DNA of 64,000 bases from Erythroxylum novogranatense (taxonomy: Eukaryota > Streptophyta > Magnoliopsida > Malpighiales > Erythroxylaceae), in assembly GCA_029891385.1 (NCBI GenBank), contig CM057230.1:20836847-20900846 (forward strand), written 5' to 3'. The notes under the pieces were generated by a model that saw only the letters and a list, made by a program, of their open reading frames with translations, ran no database searches and was not told where the DNA came from. Below, in pieces: positions 14,230 to 25,839 of this stretch. The position numbers and the translations under genes are program-made. Each line of letters opens with the position of its first letter. Within the stretch, counting starts at the first letter, position 1.

Positions 14230-16400
14230 GTAAAGCGAGTAATGATTGATACAGCAAATTTCGGTCAACTCGTCAGACATGAGGCCTTCAAGCGTATGAA
14301 GGTACCCGAGGATCGATTGCTACCTGCGACGGCCCCATCAAAGGAGTAACCGGTTTGCACCTACCCGTCGTCCGGTGAATTTGAAAGTGAATTTCGGGCG
14401 GTGCCGTGCATAGAAAAGGACGCTGAGTTCCTAGTTGTAAAGTTTCAAGGGTATACAATGCAATAATCCAAGGCTACTCAAAATGTCCTCGGATCGATCG
14501 TCTCGACCTACTACCAAAGCTATGAAATTCTCGACGCCTCATGGAGCTCAGATATCGGGGTCAACAGAGAATCGCCAGAGAGTGTTACCTAATGGAGACT
14601 AAAACTTTAGACGGGCGGTAGTTCCGACGAGCTCCTTGATGTGAGAACTGATGAAGAGACGGTAGATGAATCCCGCAGAAGAAACGCAGCTGGTCGCTAC
14701 CGACGGTCCGACCCCTCTAAATTCACAAACCTAGGTTCCGAGCTTGAAGAACTCGGTTAAAGAGATCATGATTGTTTGGTAGAAAATAGGTCGGTTTTCA
14801 TTGGTGCCGAGCGACATGCCCGAATCTCTTGTCACCGCGATCGCACTCCTAGTATTCAAGATGACTACAAGTCGATCGCATAAAAGAAGTGATGGCACAA
14901 CAAGGAGCGATGCGGGTGATAGAGAAGAAGTGGAGAAGTTGTTGAGCCGGGTTCATCCGAGAGGTCAATACCTCAATGGCTCGCCAATGTAGTCTTGGTG
15001 AAAAGAAGAATGGAAGTGGAGAATGTGCATAGACTTCACCGATCTAAACAAAGCACGTCCAAAGGACAGCTTCCTCGCCTAAGATCGACTCGGCTAGTAG
15101 ACTCCACCTCGTGGCACGAATCGCCAAACTTCTCGATGCTTTCTGCTATCATCGATTAAAATGAGTCCGAAGACGAAGAGAAGACCGATTCATAACCGAT
15201 CGGGCACATACTGCTACCAAGTGATGCCTTTGGCTCAAGAATGCGGGCAACCTATCAACGACTCGTTATGGAAGTCTTTAAGAAATGATGAGCCGGTCAA
15301 GGAAGCGTGACGTAGATGATATGGTGGTCAAAAGTAAGACGACCATGGAGCATGTAGAAGATCTCAAGGAGGTTTTCCAAACCCGAGAAAATTTCGATGA
15401 AGTCGAACCAGAAAATGTGTTTTCTGGGTGGCGTCCGAAAATTCCGGGTTTATGATCACTCAATGAGGAATCGAAGCTAATCCAGAGAAGATTGAGGCCA
15501 TCATACAGATGCCTTCGCCAAGAATGCTTGAAAGATGTTCGATATTGACCGGTCAAATAGTTTCACGAAAGGTGTTCATTTCCGTGCTAGGAGACAAGTG
15601 CCTCCCATTTTCAAAGCCCCGAGGAAAGCAAACATGACCTAGTTTCAATGGCCGAGGAGGCGAAAGCTTTCCAACATTTAAAACAATATTTATCTAGCCC
15701 CACTTATTCGCAAAGCCCTAGAGGGGAGAACCTGATTTTATACTTGGCGATTACGGAGGGGTCGATCAACACAGATTTATCCGACGGAAGGAAGCGAAAA
15801 AGATCCCATCTACTATGTCAAGAAAGTGTTGACCGCGCGTAAACGCGATATACGCCCATAGAGAAGCTAGCCCTCTCTTTGATAATGGCAGCCAGAAGCC
15901 GAGGCCTTACTTCCAAAGTCATACAATTGAGGTATGGATCGATCAACCCTCGTGCAAGGCCTTCAAAAGCCCAAACATCGTCGGCTAATAAAGTGGGCGG
16001 TAGAGCCGGAGTTCGACATACAATACAAACCCAAGACAACCATCAAAGCGCAGTGTCAGCAGATTTTATCACGAGATGAGCCAACCCACTGAAGGACGAG
16101 CGCCCCGCCTGAACTTGTTTGTTGACGGTCCGTCTAACGCCGAGGGATGCGGAGCGAGAGTAGGCCGGGGTCACCCGCATAATGAAGAAAAGGTGGAATA
16201 TGCCCTTCTGCTCGAGTTCAAGGCTTCCAATAAGGAAGGTAATATAAGGCCCTCATAAATGGCCTCCAGCTATTAGGAAATGGAAATAAAGCATCCAAGG
16301 TGTATAGTGATACCAAGTAGGGTCGGCCAGTCACCGGCAAGATGAGGCCAAGGGAACAACATGATCAGTACCTGAGTCGGTGAAGTATGAGTTAAAAATT
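14230..16400 (+). pseudogene. Tat-A protease, reverse transcriptase and both RNase H domains, broken
   Basis: The protease site reads VMIDTAN at about 14238-14260, so the third residue of the DTG triplet is lost. RT pieces include MCIDFTDLNKA at about 15018-15055 and the block before GTYCYQVM at about 15210. The YVDD box region is present but shifted (GTAGATGATATGGTGGTC at 15312-15329). The first RNase H spans about 15640-16075. The second, archaeal-type RNase H begins LNLFVDGPSNAEGCGA at 16112 and includes EEKVEYALLLEFKASN. Numerous frameshifts make it inactive. Confidence 0.8.
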
Positions 16401-16679
16401 TCAACAAGACTTGATCAAAGGTAGAACGAGCTCAAAACGCCAAAGCAGTATGCGCTTCCAAAATGGCTTCCACCGTGATGCAATAAACAATGTCCTAGTC
16501 GAACGATCGGGTCGGCCTAGCATTCGTAAAGTCGAGGAAGTTCACAATATAAGTACCGATCGGTTGGATTGATGGAGCCGATTCGCAGTACCTTTATAAG
16601 GAAAACAACCAAGACGATCGAAGCCAAGAAACTAAGAATAAAGGCTACCGAGTACACAATCGTTAATGGTACTTTTATA

Positions 16680-17772
16680 AGCTTGCCTTACGACCGGTCA
16701 CGCTCCGATGCTTGAACAAAGAAGAAGCCAACCAGCAATGGCCGAGGTCCACGAAGGATGTGGAAATCATGTAGGAGGCCAATGTTGGCACACGATCGAT
16801 CAAATAGGTACCATCGGCCGACAATGAGAAAAGACTGCCAGGAGAAGGTCGACCGATGTGAGGCCTGCCAGAGAAATAGCAACCTTTCTCATCAGCCGAC
16901 TGAGAGGATGCAAATCGTGAGTCATCCTATTCCTTTGCTCAATAGGAATTGATATATCGGGCCTTTCCTCTCGGCCCGGCGTAAGAAGTTCTTAATGGTG
17001 GCAGGGAATATTTCACTAAATGGGTAGAAGCGAGTCGGTCGCTACAATCACCGAGGGAAGGTAGAAAGTTTCAGAAGAAAATATACTATGTCGCTCAGAT
17101 GCCAATGATTTTGGTTACGGATAACGGTCGGCAATTCGATAACGACAAATTCGTAAATTTCATGCTGATCGATTAAAATCAAATTACAACTAACTTCTAG
17201 TAGCTCACCCCAAAGCAATGGACTTGGCAGAGAACACCAACAAAGATAATAAGTGCTCTCAAGAAGCATTGGATGGCCTAAGACATGGGTGGAAGAACTA
17301 GACGGCGTTGTGAGCATACAGAACCACACCGAACGGAGCCACAGGGGAAACACCGTTCAGAATGACCTTCGGGGCAGAAGCTCTAGTCCCAGTAGAAGTG
17401 ACATTACACAATCAGAGGATATCGGGCTATGAAGAAGAGCGGAATGATGAAGCCCGCAGAGCAGAGCTAATTCTCCTTAGTGAGGATAGAAAAGGCACCG
17501 CCGCCGTGGTTATCGTGCAAAAGGCTACTCAAATTCTACAATGTAAGGTCAAGCCGAGCAAAGATAAAGATAGGTGGTTACGTCTTACTGAAAGCCGAGG
17601 CGGCCGGAAGCACCCCGGAAAGCTCGGTCGACGCGGAAGGACCCTATCGAGTGATAAAGCAAGTCGGGCATGGTGTTTATATCCTACGACGCTAAAGGAA
17701 AAATTCTACCAAGGCCATGGAACTCCCAAAACTCAAGGCTTTCTACCAATAGATAAGTTTTACTTTGATTAA
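16680..17772 (+). pseudogene. Tat-A integrase remnant
   Basis: The zinc-binding half contains CQEKVDRCEACQRNS (about 16830-16880) and the core contains LVTDNGRQFDND at about 17110-17150. The C-terminal chromo-like end has GGYVLLKAEAAGS and GPYRVIKQVGHGVYILRR (about 17570-17695). The parts lie in different frames. Confidence 0.8.
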
Positions 17773-17939
17773 TATCTCGCTCAATAATGTTTTGTACACT
17801 TCAGGTACCTTTTTTCTATCCCTCGCCAGACAAAGTTTTTAACGCCCACGCCTCATTATCATCAATAAAGAGGTTCAAATTTCTTGGCAATAAAGAATTA
17901 CACCATATGCGTAGAAAGTAGAAACCCAATCAACCACCG

Positions 17940-18395
17940 CCGGTATTCCATAGATCGACTACGGCCGATCGGCCGTCAAGACAAGATCCTTGGGACCGCC
18001 GCTTCAGATTCCATAGATCGACTACTAGATCGGTCGCCAAGACAAGATCATTGGGACCATCGCTTCTAAGATCTACATAGATCGACGGCCGATCGGTCGC
18101 CAAGACAAGATCCTGGGACCATCGCTCAAGATTCCATAGATCGACTACGGCCGATCGGTCGCCAAGACAAGATCCTGGGACCATTGCTCAGATTCCATAG
18201 ATCGACTACGGCCGATCGGTCGCCAAGACAAGATCCTTAGACCATCGCTTAGCACTTCCATAGATCCACTACGACGATCGGTCGCCAAGACAAGATCCTC
18301 GACCATCGCCAGATTCCATAGATCGACTACGGCTGATCCCGACTAGATCGACCACGGTTGATCTACGCCAAGCAAGATCCTTGGGACCACAACCA
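17940..18395 (+). repeat. Tandem repeat block of about 61 bp units, Tat-A
   Basis: About seven imperfect copies of a unit that includes CCATAGATCGACTACGG, CGATCGGTCGCCAAGACAAG and ATCCTTGGGACCATCGCT. It lies directly after pol and before the antisense gene. The same block, with diverged units, occupies the same place in Tat-B and Tat-C. Tat-lineage elements are known to carry such arrays in their 3' region, and these can give rise to satellites. Confidence 0.88.
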
Positions 18396-18699
18396 CCTCG
18401 ACCAATCGACCGATCTCAGGCCGCTTGATCCACGAGCCAGCTACTTTCACGATGAATCGACGAAGAACGACTACGAGCGATCGGATCACTAAGGCAAAGA
18501 GCCTCGAACACACTCGCCAAGATCCTAAGACAAAACCTAGAATCAGACGTTCCATTATCGCCTCGGTCCTAACTCGCCTGTCAAACAAAGCAAGTACGCT
18601 TGTAAAAACGAAAGTGGTAAAAATGTAAGAATTAACCAAGTACACTCTATTCATTTCAAAAATTCGATCACAAGTCCGACCGGATGAGCCTAACAAAGG

Positions 18700-20010
18700 G
18701 AGTGACAATGAAACCAAAAGCTCCGGTCACAAGTCTGACCGGATGAGCTTCAATTACTCCAAAGACTGGAGGAGGAGACGAAGAACCAACAACCGTCCAT
18801 GGATGAGGGTCCGCAGCAGAATTGACGGAGAAACCAAGGGCCATAGCTTGGGTCACGAGGAGTCGGGCAGCAGGAAACATCTCCTCTTCTTCTTCTTCTT
18901 CTTCTTCCGAAGCTGATATCCAACTCCTCGTCCTAATGACGATCGCTCCCGATGGCCTTCTCCTTCATTTGCTCCAACGAAAGGCTGGGTGGTTTAAGCA
19001 ACGGCCGAATACTCTTTCAAATGAAGGTCGCCCACCCATCGGGAACGTGAGCCTCATAGCTCTTCCTCAAGGCCAAAGGGTCGCTGTGAAGTAGCCTGCA
19101 TTCTCGCCTGAGATTTCTCCTCTTCCACCGCTTGATCGCCTCGATCCTCTCGCTTCTTAATCGAGCTCCCTAACTTCGCTAACAAAGATGTTTGTTATGA
19201 TGTCGACCACCGCCGCATGACAGCCTTGGAGGAATTTCTCTTGAGCTTCCTCTCCACTCCACCTTCCTCCAAGACCTAGCACACCTTGACCAGCTCACCT
19301 TCTCCTTAACCGCCCTAATCCTCTCCTCCTCCCCGAATCGATCGGCGCTAAAACTTTCATTGCCTCCTCCTCAACCTTCTTCTCTCCTCTAAAGAGAAAT
19401 TTCGCCCAAGAAGGTCCCTCCTTCTTTCACCTCAAGAAGCTCCTCCTTCAAAGCCCTCATCCGCCGTGAAGGTTTTGAACCTCCCGATCCAGGCCTCCAG
19501 ACGCGCATCAGTAGCGAAGGACATCACTGAGCCAGATGCAGCCACGAAGAAGCAGACCCTATCTCCGATCGCCTTCCTGGCCCACTTCTCCTCGTCTCTG
19601 GGGAGTAATCCGCCAACAATGTAAGGGACACGCCCAACTCTCCAATCGAAGAGGTCATGGGCGCTGATCACAGATTCCCACCGCTTCGAGTCACCACCTT
19701 ACCTTTCCCTCGCCCTTCCTTCTCCTTCCCTTCCCACTAACACACCGACGGATGGGAGGTCACGAGTCGGACCGGCCTCCTCCTCTTAAGAGGAGGATCT
19801 ACCTCCTCCTCCTCGCCTCTTCTACAATCGCCAGGTTTAACTAATCGGCACGATCGGCAAGGCCGGCCAAATAGGGACCAATGATACAGCTGGAGCGACT
19901 AACGCCCACCAACTGAAAGGTAGCCTTCACCAGCCTCCGTCCCCCGCTTTTCTTCGGGCCCTCTTGGCTTGTAGGAGCGGCAGCTCGCCAAAATCCTCTA
20001 CTCTCACCAT
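18700..20010 (-). pseudogene. Tat-A antisense gene, second exon (NLS/coiled-coil type), broken
   Basis: Runs opposite to gag-pol from the conserved ATG at 20008-20010 (reverse context GCCATGGTGAGAGTAG). By position and partial similarity it is equivalent to the Tat-C antisense frame. Only pieces stay open, for example 19432-19671 with VGGLLPRDEEKWARKAIG, which parallels GLLPMDDDSW in Tat-B. A GAA/AGA microsatellite (about 18887-18909) adds an acidic run. Frameshifts are common. Confidence 0.55.
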
Positions 20011-20219
20011 GGCCGCACTAAGAACAAACGCAAGTTAGAGAAATGCAATAATCAAAGTACATGGTAAATAACTAAACTACGCGGATCGACTCAAAGTGAG
20101 CCGCCTTCCTCTCTAACCCGCCGATCCTCATGAGGGTCGAGCAGAAAGAATCGCCGAGGCCCCCGAATAGCCTCGACGAGCCGAGCGAAGTCAGATTCCG
20201 CCGAGTACTTTGATACGAT

Positions 20220-20830
20220 TCACTACCTCCCATTCCTCCCTACTATGGTTACGCCGACATGTCATTTCACCGCTAAGCTAAAGGGTATTCCATGGTCGAG
20301 ACTCTGAGGAGGACCCCGGGCTTCACAAAGAAATACTTTGTCCGCCAAGACGAGATCTTCGTCGCTCCGACGGCCGATACCGAAGCGCCTTTGTGATCGC
20401 AGAGAGGGATCCCACCCGAGATCGGGGCTCGACTCAACCTTATGAAGTGGCGATGACGCCGATCGACGGGGAACAAATTAACCGGTGGCACAACAAATGT
20501 GCACCATCATAAATCTCCAAATGTTCGTGGAATTTGATCATTAATCGGTAGATCACAAGACACCTCATCCACGATCGGGCGTAAGGAAGCCTCATACCAC
20601 CCATCGTGAAAAACGCTTAAACGGCAATGTACCCACTTAAGTCAAGCTATGGATACGCCGCTCCTCAAAGCCACCGGGTCCCCAAGACGTTGGGATATTA
20701 AACCCGAGTATAGACCGATTCAGCTCTTGACGTCATTGTTGATACCTCCTCGCAACGCCCACAACCAACCCATCTTTTCTCTCCTCGTTGATATCTCTTC
20801 GACGCTTCCACCAAACTTCTAGCGCCAAAT
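20220..20830 (-). pseudogene. Tat-A antisense gene, Transposase_28-like exon, broken
   Basis: The reverse-strand fragment 20273-20491 contains SSWRTKYFFVK and MEYPLA. It corresponds to SSWRTKFFFVK and WRYPLAEQW in Tat-B, and resembles the plant 'putative gypsy type transposon' domain (Transposase_28, PF04195). The N-terminal part upstream (to about 20830) parallels Tat-B 32115-32333 but is shifted. Its function in the element is not known. Confidence 0.55.
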
Positions 20831-21627
20831 GGCATATACTTACCTCAAGAGAACTTGCAAATAAGAAACTTTAGAATCAAACGAGAAAGAAGGACGCATC
20901 TATTTAGTGATTCGGGAAGGAAACCGCATTTACGGATGAAGGAAATTTCGGGAACCGAGAGCAAGAAAGAGTAAACAAGAATAATGAAAGCGAGAATATA
21001 ACGAGCGAAGAAAACTTACAACGCATCAATCCTCAACATTTATAGGGATCAATTCAACGGCAACCCAACCAGAGCGCAACACGCGGAAAAATCCAACAAG
21101 CTTAGACACGTGGAAGAATCCGAGCCAAGGAGATTAGGTTTAATTTAAAATGGAGCGCGCGACAGCTTGAAAGGACATCAATGACAACCGCATAACGGTT
21201 ACAAGGACAAATCGCTTTCGATTTCGAAAGTCGCCGACGCAAGACGCCGCCAGCATAATAAATGCTTCCTGCATCGCACTACGCGCCGTTAATGATAACC
21301 CCCGACCTACTGAAGCGCAGCACCAACACGCAAGAATGCCCATGCCGACGGATGAAGACACTCAACCGACTAACCCCAATACTACCGATCGAGTTTCACT
21401 CGTCACAACCCGACGACCGAATCGCCATGAGTAGCCCCAAGACACTAGCCACAACGATAACACCCGACCGATCGACTACCTTCGAGTCACAACGACCGTC
21501 CGCCAAAAGCTACATCTTATAATTTGACCGATCGTCTCAATTACGAAGTCGTCCCACGACGAGCTATCAAAACTCGCCATACTCCTCCGACCCTTCTCTT
21601 CGCTGCACTCGAGGAGTAGGGGGCTTA

Positions 21628-22034
21628 TGGTTGGTTTACATACCGGGCCCAAACCCAAGACTAATGATGCATGGGCCGATCGGTCCATTCGCCAAAGATA
21701 AGCCTTATGACTAAATCAAGTCCAGCCCAAGTAACGATTTCTCCACCCATTAAGGAGAGAGTCTCCCATGCAAACACGAAAAGATCTAAACCTAATTCGC
21801 TTCATATATAAGGTATGATTTTACCACAACAAAGGTATGCGACATAACCCTAATTCTCTCGACATACGGACTCTCCTTCACCAAAAACCCGACTTGAGCT
21901 TCGAGGGCTAATCTGACATAACCCCGACGCCTTTCTTGTTTTGGTGATTCGACGCTGAAGTTGACACTGGAAGCAATGATCATATAGGAGTATAACAAAG
22001 AATATCCAAATTCAAATGTAATCCTACCGAACCA
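21628..22034 (+). repeat. Tat-A 3' LTR
   Basis: Begins TGGTTGGTTTACAT after the purine-rich tract GAGGAGTAGGGGGCTTA and ends CGAACCA, followed by the CATAT duplication. It matches the 5' LTR with substitutions and many small gaps. Confidence 0.88.
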
Positions 22035-22039
22035 CATAT

Positions 22040-23698
22040 AAATATTTTGAGGCACATTATAAGGTCATATTCAAAGTCTCTAAAATCAAAATTCAAGACT
22101 TTTAAATCTCTACCCTCTCAAACACTATTTAATAAAACTTTAGTTCTAGTAGGTCGTATATGAGAAAATGCGGTTTCACTTGGTCAATTGAAAATGCCCG
22201 ACTTATTTATTTTTTTGAAAAATTACTGAGAGTTTATGTAATGTATGCCGGATTAATCGTATTTCACTTAGCATTAATCTGACAACTATTCAGTATGTCT
22301 TTTTTATTTGAAATACTATTACATACACTTTTAATTATTACATAGTAATTACTTAAGAGCATTATAAATAATTAATGAAAATAATCTTTTAAAGTTCATA
22401 AACTTTGAAGTAATTTTAAATTGTATATAAACATTCAGTGTATAATATAAGCTTTATTATTTAAAAATAAAAAAGATTTATAAAACATAATCCAAAATTT
22501 CAGGAATTCTTTCAATTAGAATAAAATTTTAAATATTTTATCATAAAACTATAAGTTTTAAATTATATTTAATCCTCTCGTTCTCTTTCTTTGATTGAGA
22601 TTAACTAAGCAGTTGACTTACAATCGTGATGAACTAGGATTAGATGGCTCTTTGCTTCACTCAATTGATAACTTGTATTGAAAAAGACTTTGATATCTTG
22701 AACAGCGAAGTTACTCATTGAGTTCAAACTTTTTAGATAATTAACCTTTTAAACAACTGGACGGTGTGATTAGAAAGTTGATTGCATAGAAATCGGACGC
22801 CACTAATTACCTATTAGCCGACATCAAAATGATAACAGTTTTCAATTGTCAACTACAATTTGGTGGGAGAATATGAGCCCAAATTTTTTTGTCTAATATT
22901 ACGATGTTTTATTGTGTTCAATGAATCTCAATCGTTTATTTACGCGAAATTCTATATATAGCGCCTCTCGCATTTATTTCGCGCGTAGCCTCACAAAATA
23001 AATAGCTAAGATTTTATGAGCATGTAATAAAGATAGCGAATATTTACAAAAATCTTGATTGTGATAATTCTCCTGATTAAATATCTATTTTTAACTTATC
23101 TAAACCAAGGCCGTGATAGCAGAATATTCCTTGACGTCTTTTTATGATTGTGACGGTCGTTTTAACCCAAACCTCTTCGAGTCGACTCATTTACGTATAT
23201 CCAAATATTAGAATACGTTATTGCAAATGAGATTACCAAATACGCGTCACTGTACATCAGATATAAGTTAGCGTGTGGCCTTGAAGAGTTCATACATGCT
23301 GTGCAAGTGAGTTGTAGAAACTTGAAAATTGGTTGGAAAGGGGTCCTAAAAGTCATGAAGAATAAGAAGGAGGAGGAGGAGAGCTGTTTAGATAATAAAT
23401 AGGTCGGATTCTTCCGTTATAAATTGTCTAGAAGCAAGAGAAAATGGAAAGGTATGATTTGACTGACCTATTATTAAATGTGCATCCAATGACTCGTCTT
23501 TTTTCAGCTGGCCAAGGCTCGTGGCCTGTTGTTTTTGAAGCATTACATAGTCTTTGGTCAAAGTTACAAAATTTTGGACTGACTCGCCCACTTGTGTCAT
23601 CAAATCTTCTGTGACTACATCAATCTCGGCCTTCACCAACTTCTTTACTTTTGACCTCATTGTCTCGTCACCAAGTTATAATTGTGTAATTCTACCTG
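22040..23698. other. AT-rich spacer between Tat-A and Copia-1/Tat-B
   Basis: No host gene is recognised. It contains a diverged MITE copy (22880-23054) and an open frame on the - strand at 23388-23660 (90 codons, KVKKLVKAEIDVV... VTLTKDYVMLQKQQA). That frame starts at an ATG preceded by CTTGGTGACGAGACA and could be the beginning of a retroelement gag, but no domain can be named. Confidence 0.4.
22880..23054. repeat. Foldback MITE-like element, copy 2 (diverged)
   Basis: The left arm has TTTTTGTCTAATATTACGAT, then TTTTATTGTG and AATGAATCTCAATC. The right arm is its imperfect inverse, and the centre is GC-richer (TTTACGCGAAAT, TTCGCGCGTAGCC). It has the same architecture and arm words as 6020-6174 and 33723-33889 but is the most degraded of the three. 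Ends are approximate. Confidence 0.6.
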
Positions 23699-23793
23699 GA
23701 TTTTGAATTACAGTGCGATCAAGAATTATTACGGTAATATGTAAATATTATGGTTGTATTGTTGTTCAATAATAACAACAAGAATATCATAGG
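23699..23793 (+). pseudogene. Copia-1 RNase H fragment, left of the Tat-B insertion
   Basis: The frame ending VVLLFNNNKNIIG (about 23752-23793) continues across the Tat-B duplication into SKHLEVKYLTI at 33581. This is the usual copia RNase H stretch (KNN..GSKHLEVKYL). The part further left is too decayed to read. Confidence 0.65.
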
Positions 23794-24183
23794 TGGTTTG
23801 CCTACAGTTGTTCGGCCCTGATTCACCAAGACGACCTGTAGATCGACGGTTCATTCATCGGTATCGCCCTATGCCTAAGCCCACGCCTCCTACCATCCAT
23901 AAGAAGTCTCCCACGCAAACACGTAAATACCTAAACTTAACTGCAAAACCATATATACGATAATTATCCCATAATCGAGGTAGAAAAAATCATAACCTAG
24001 TTGTTCTCTCCGCATCGATCAACCTCACCTTCACAAAAGACTTACTTGAACGTCGGAGGCTTAATCGACACAACCCCGACGCGCTTCCTTGTTTTGCATG
24101 TATCTTCACGCTTGACTCATCACGAAGCGCAGACTCATGAAAGCGTAATCCAGAACGCATACCACCAAAAATCCGCAGAACCA
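23794..24183 (+). repeat. Tat-B 5' LTR
   Basis: TGGTTTGCC... GCAGAACCA, matching 33171-33575. The TATA region is altered here (CATATATACGATAA) compared with CATATATAAGGTATAA in the 3' LTR. Confidence 0.88.
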
Positions 24184-24185
24184 AT

Positions 24186-24200
24186 TGGCGCCACCGCGCC
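24186..24200 (+). other. Tat-B primer-binding site
   Basis: TGGCGCCACCGCGCC follows the 5' LTR after an AT spacer. Tat-C has TGGCGCCCACCGTGG at 50468. It is unlike the initiator-Met site TGGTATCAGAGC, so a different tRNA primes this family. I cannot name which one. Confidence 0.55.
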
Positions 24201-24574
24201 CCACTTCCGCACCACGCCCGTAAACACACAGATCAATCAGCGGCGCGATGAACCTCGATATAGCCGTTATTAAGGCTCATGACGTAACTACCGCAACTCG
24301 CCACCGCACCACATGCTTCCATGACGGAATCCTCAGATCCTAACGATCAACCACAACCTCGAGATTTGGAATGTTAAGAACAGAGTGTCGCTAGAGGATA
24401 ACGCCGACTCAATATGCACCGTAATCTTCAGACCGACGGATGCAGATCCTGTTCACTCAGGCACACCTCCCTCACCAGAAACAGATTGAGAAGCTACGAT
24501 CTATCGATCCGCCAGATTTTGTAATCTCAACAAAGACAACGGATCCTTCGCTACAAGAAGCTGCATGACAGCAT

Positions 24575-25440
24575 CAAAGATGACGACCGATCGCCACCGC
24601 ACTAAAAACCTAGAAAAATCGTGGACGATCGGATTAACGCAAGCCATGAAGCTCATCCCAGACGCCTCGACATCACAATACAGCCTCCTTCATCTCGAAA
24701 TTTTGGATAGCTCTCCAAGACCCTTAACCAAAATTCCAACACCGAAAAATACACTGCAAGATTGACCCCTGATTACTTACAACACTTCCAATGATGATGA
24801 ATCAGACTGTGCCGATGCCATCCAATGTAAGACTTTTGCGACGGCTTTTCAAGAGGGAGCCCGACGTGGTTCAATAGTCTACCACCGGGTCAGATCACCG
24901 CTGAGGATTTCAGCTACTTTTTCTCAACCACCGCCACCAAGAACGGCCATGAAGATGACTTTGAGGTGATGCAACTTACCCAAGGAAGGAATGAAAATCA
25001 TAGAGTTTATCACTCGCCTAATAACGGCGGTTTAAGAAGTTAGTCCTCGATTAGCCCCGATCTATTCAGAAATCGACATCAAGATAAGTACATTCAGCCA
25101 AGAAGTGTTAAAGAATACAAAACGCAGGCGGATGATCGCGACCGAGTGGTAGGGCGATGAGTCTCACAAAGAGATGAGGGATCAACGACCGAGAAAACCG
25201 ATCGGTCAAAGTGGCATCAATAAGACTTCACCCCGCTTAACAAACGAGCATGCTGAAGTCAAGCGCCATGAGAGCGGATGGAGAAACTATCCGAGAACCT
25301 AATAAAATGAAGACCCTTTACAAGGATAGGAACCCGGATCTATATTGCCGCTTCCACAAAGAAGTCGGCCATGATAAGGAAGATTCGTGGCAGCTTGAAA
25401 AAGAAATCGAATCCTCATACAAAGGGGAAGGTTAGGCGGT
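24575..25440 (+). pseudogene. Tat-B gag remnant
   Basis: Starts MTTDRHRTKNLEKSW and continues with broken capsid-like pieces (QCKTFATAFQEGA region near 24820-24870). Then come an open stretch at 25250-25435 with EPNKMKTLYKDRNPDLYCRF and HKEVGHDKEDSWQLEKEI, the knuckle-like segment in which the second cysteine has become serine. It is otherwise as in Tat-C gag. Confidence 0.75.
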
Positions 25441-25839
25441 TCGTGAAGATTTAATGAAACGCCGATCCGATAATCACAGTAGGACCGGTTCGGTACGACA
25501 TCAGCGATCGCCTGGAGGCGAAAATGACATAAATGACGGAGGGAGGCGTATCACTAATACGATAATCGACGAGAAGAGAGAGGGCGATCGAGGGAAAGAA
25601 ACGACGGAAACACTGGGCAACAAGACGAACGACCGACTGAGGTTATTAACACGATATTCGGTGGAAATGCAGCAGGCGGATCCACCACCAAAGGGAGAAA
25701 AAGATATGCCAAACATGTCGGCAGAGACTCATCCATCAAAAAGCCGAGGGAGAACGACGGGATGATATCATTCGATGAATCCGACCTCGATGAAGTAAGT
25801 TGCCCTCATGATGACGCACTCGTGGTAAATCTGAACATG

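Larger units (their letters stand above)
12057..22034 (+). mobile_element. Tat-A: complete Ty3/gypsy Tat-type LTR retrotransposon, decayed
   Basis: A 9,978-bp element bounded by LTRs of about 410 bp and the target duplication CATAT (12052-12056 and 22035-22039). The order is 5' LTR, gag, protease, RT, RNase H, a second archaeal-type RNase H, integrase, a tandem repeat block, an antisense gene, a polypurine tract (21611-21627) and the 3' LTR. The extra RNase H plus a long 3' region with an antisense gene are hallmarks of the Tat lineage (the Ogre, Retand and Grande group). All reading frames carry many frameshifts and stops, so the copy cannot move on its own. It is closely related to Tat-B and Tat-C, but its LTR belongs to a different subfamily. 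Confidence 0.9.

Noticed and set aside
17940..18395. Regularly spaced repeat that might suggest a CRISPR array
   Set aside because: Units are directly adjacent with no unique spacers, they degrade gradually, and they lie in a plant retrotransposon.
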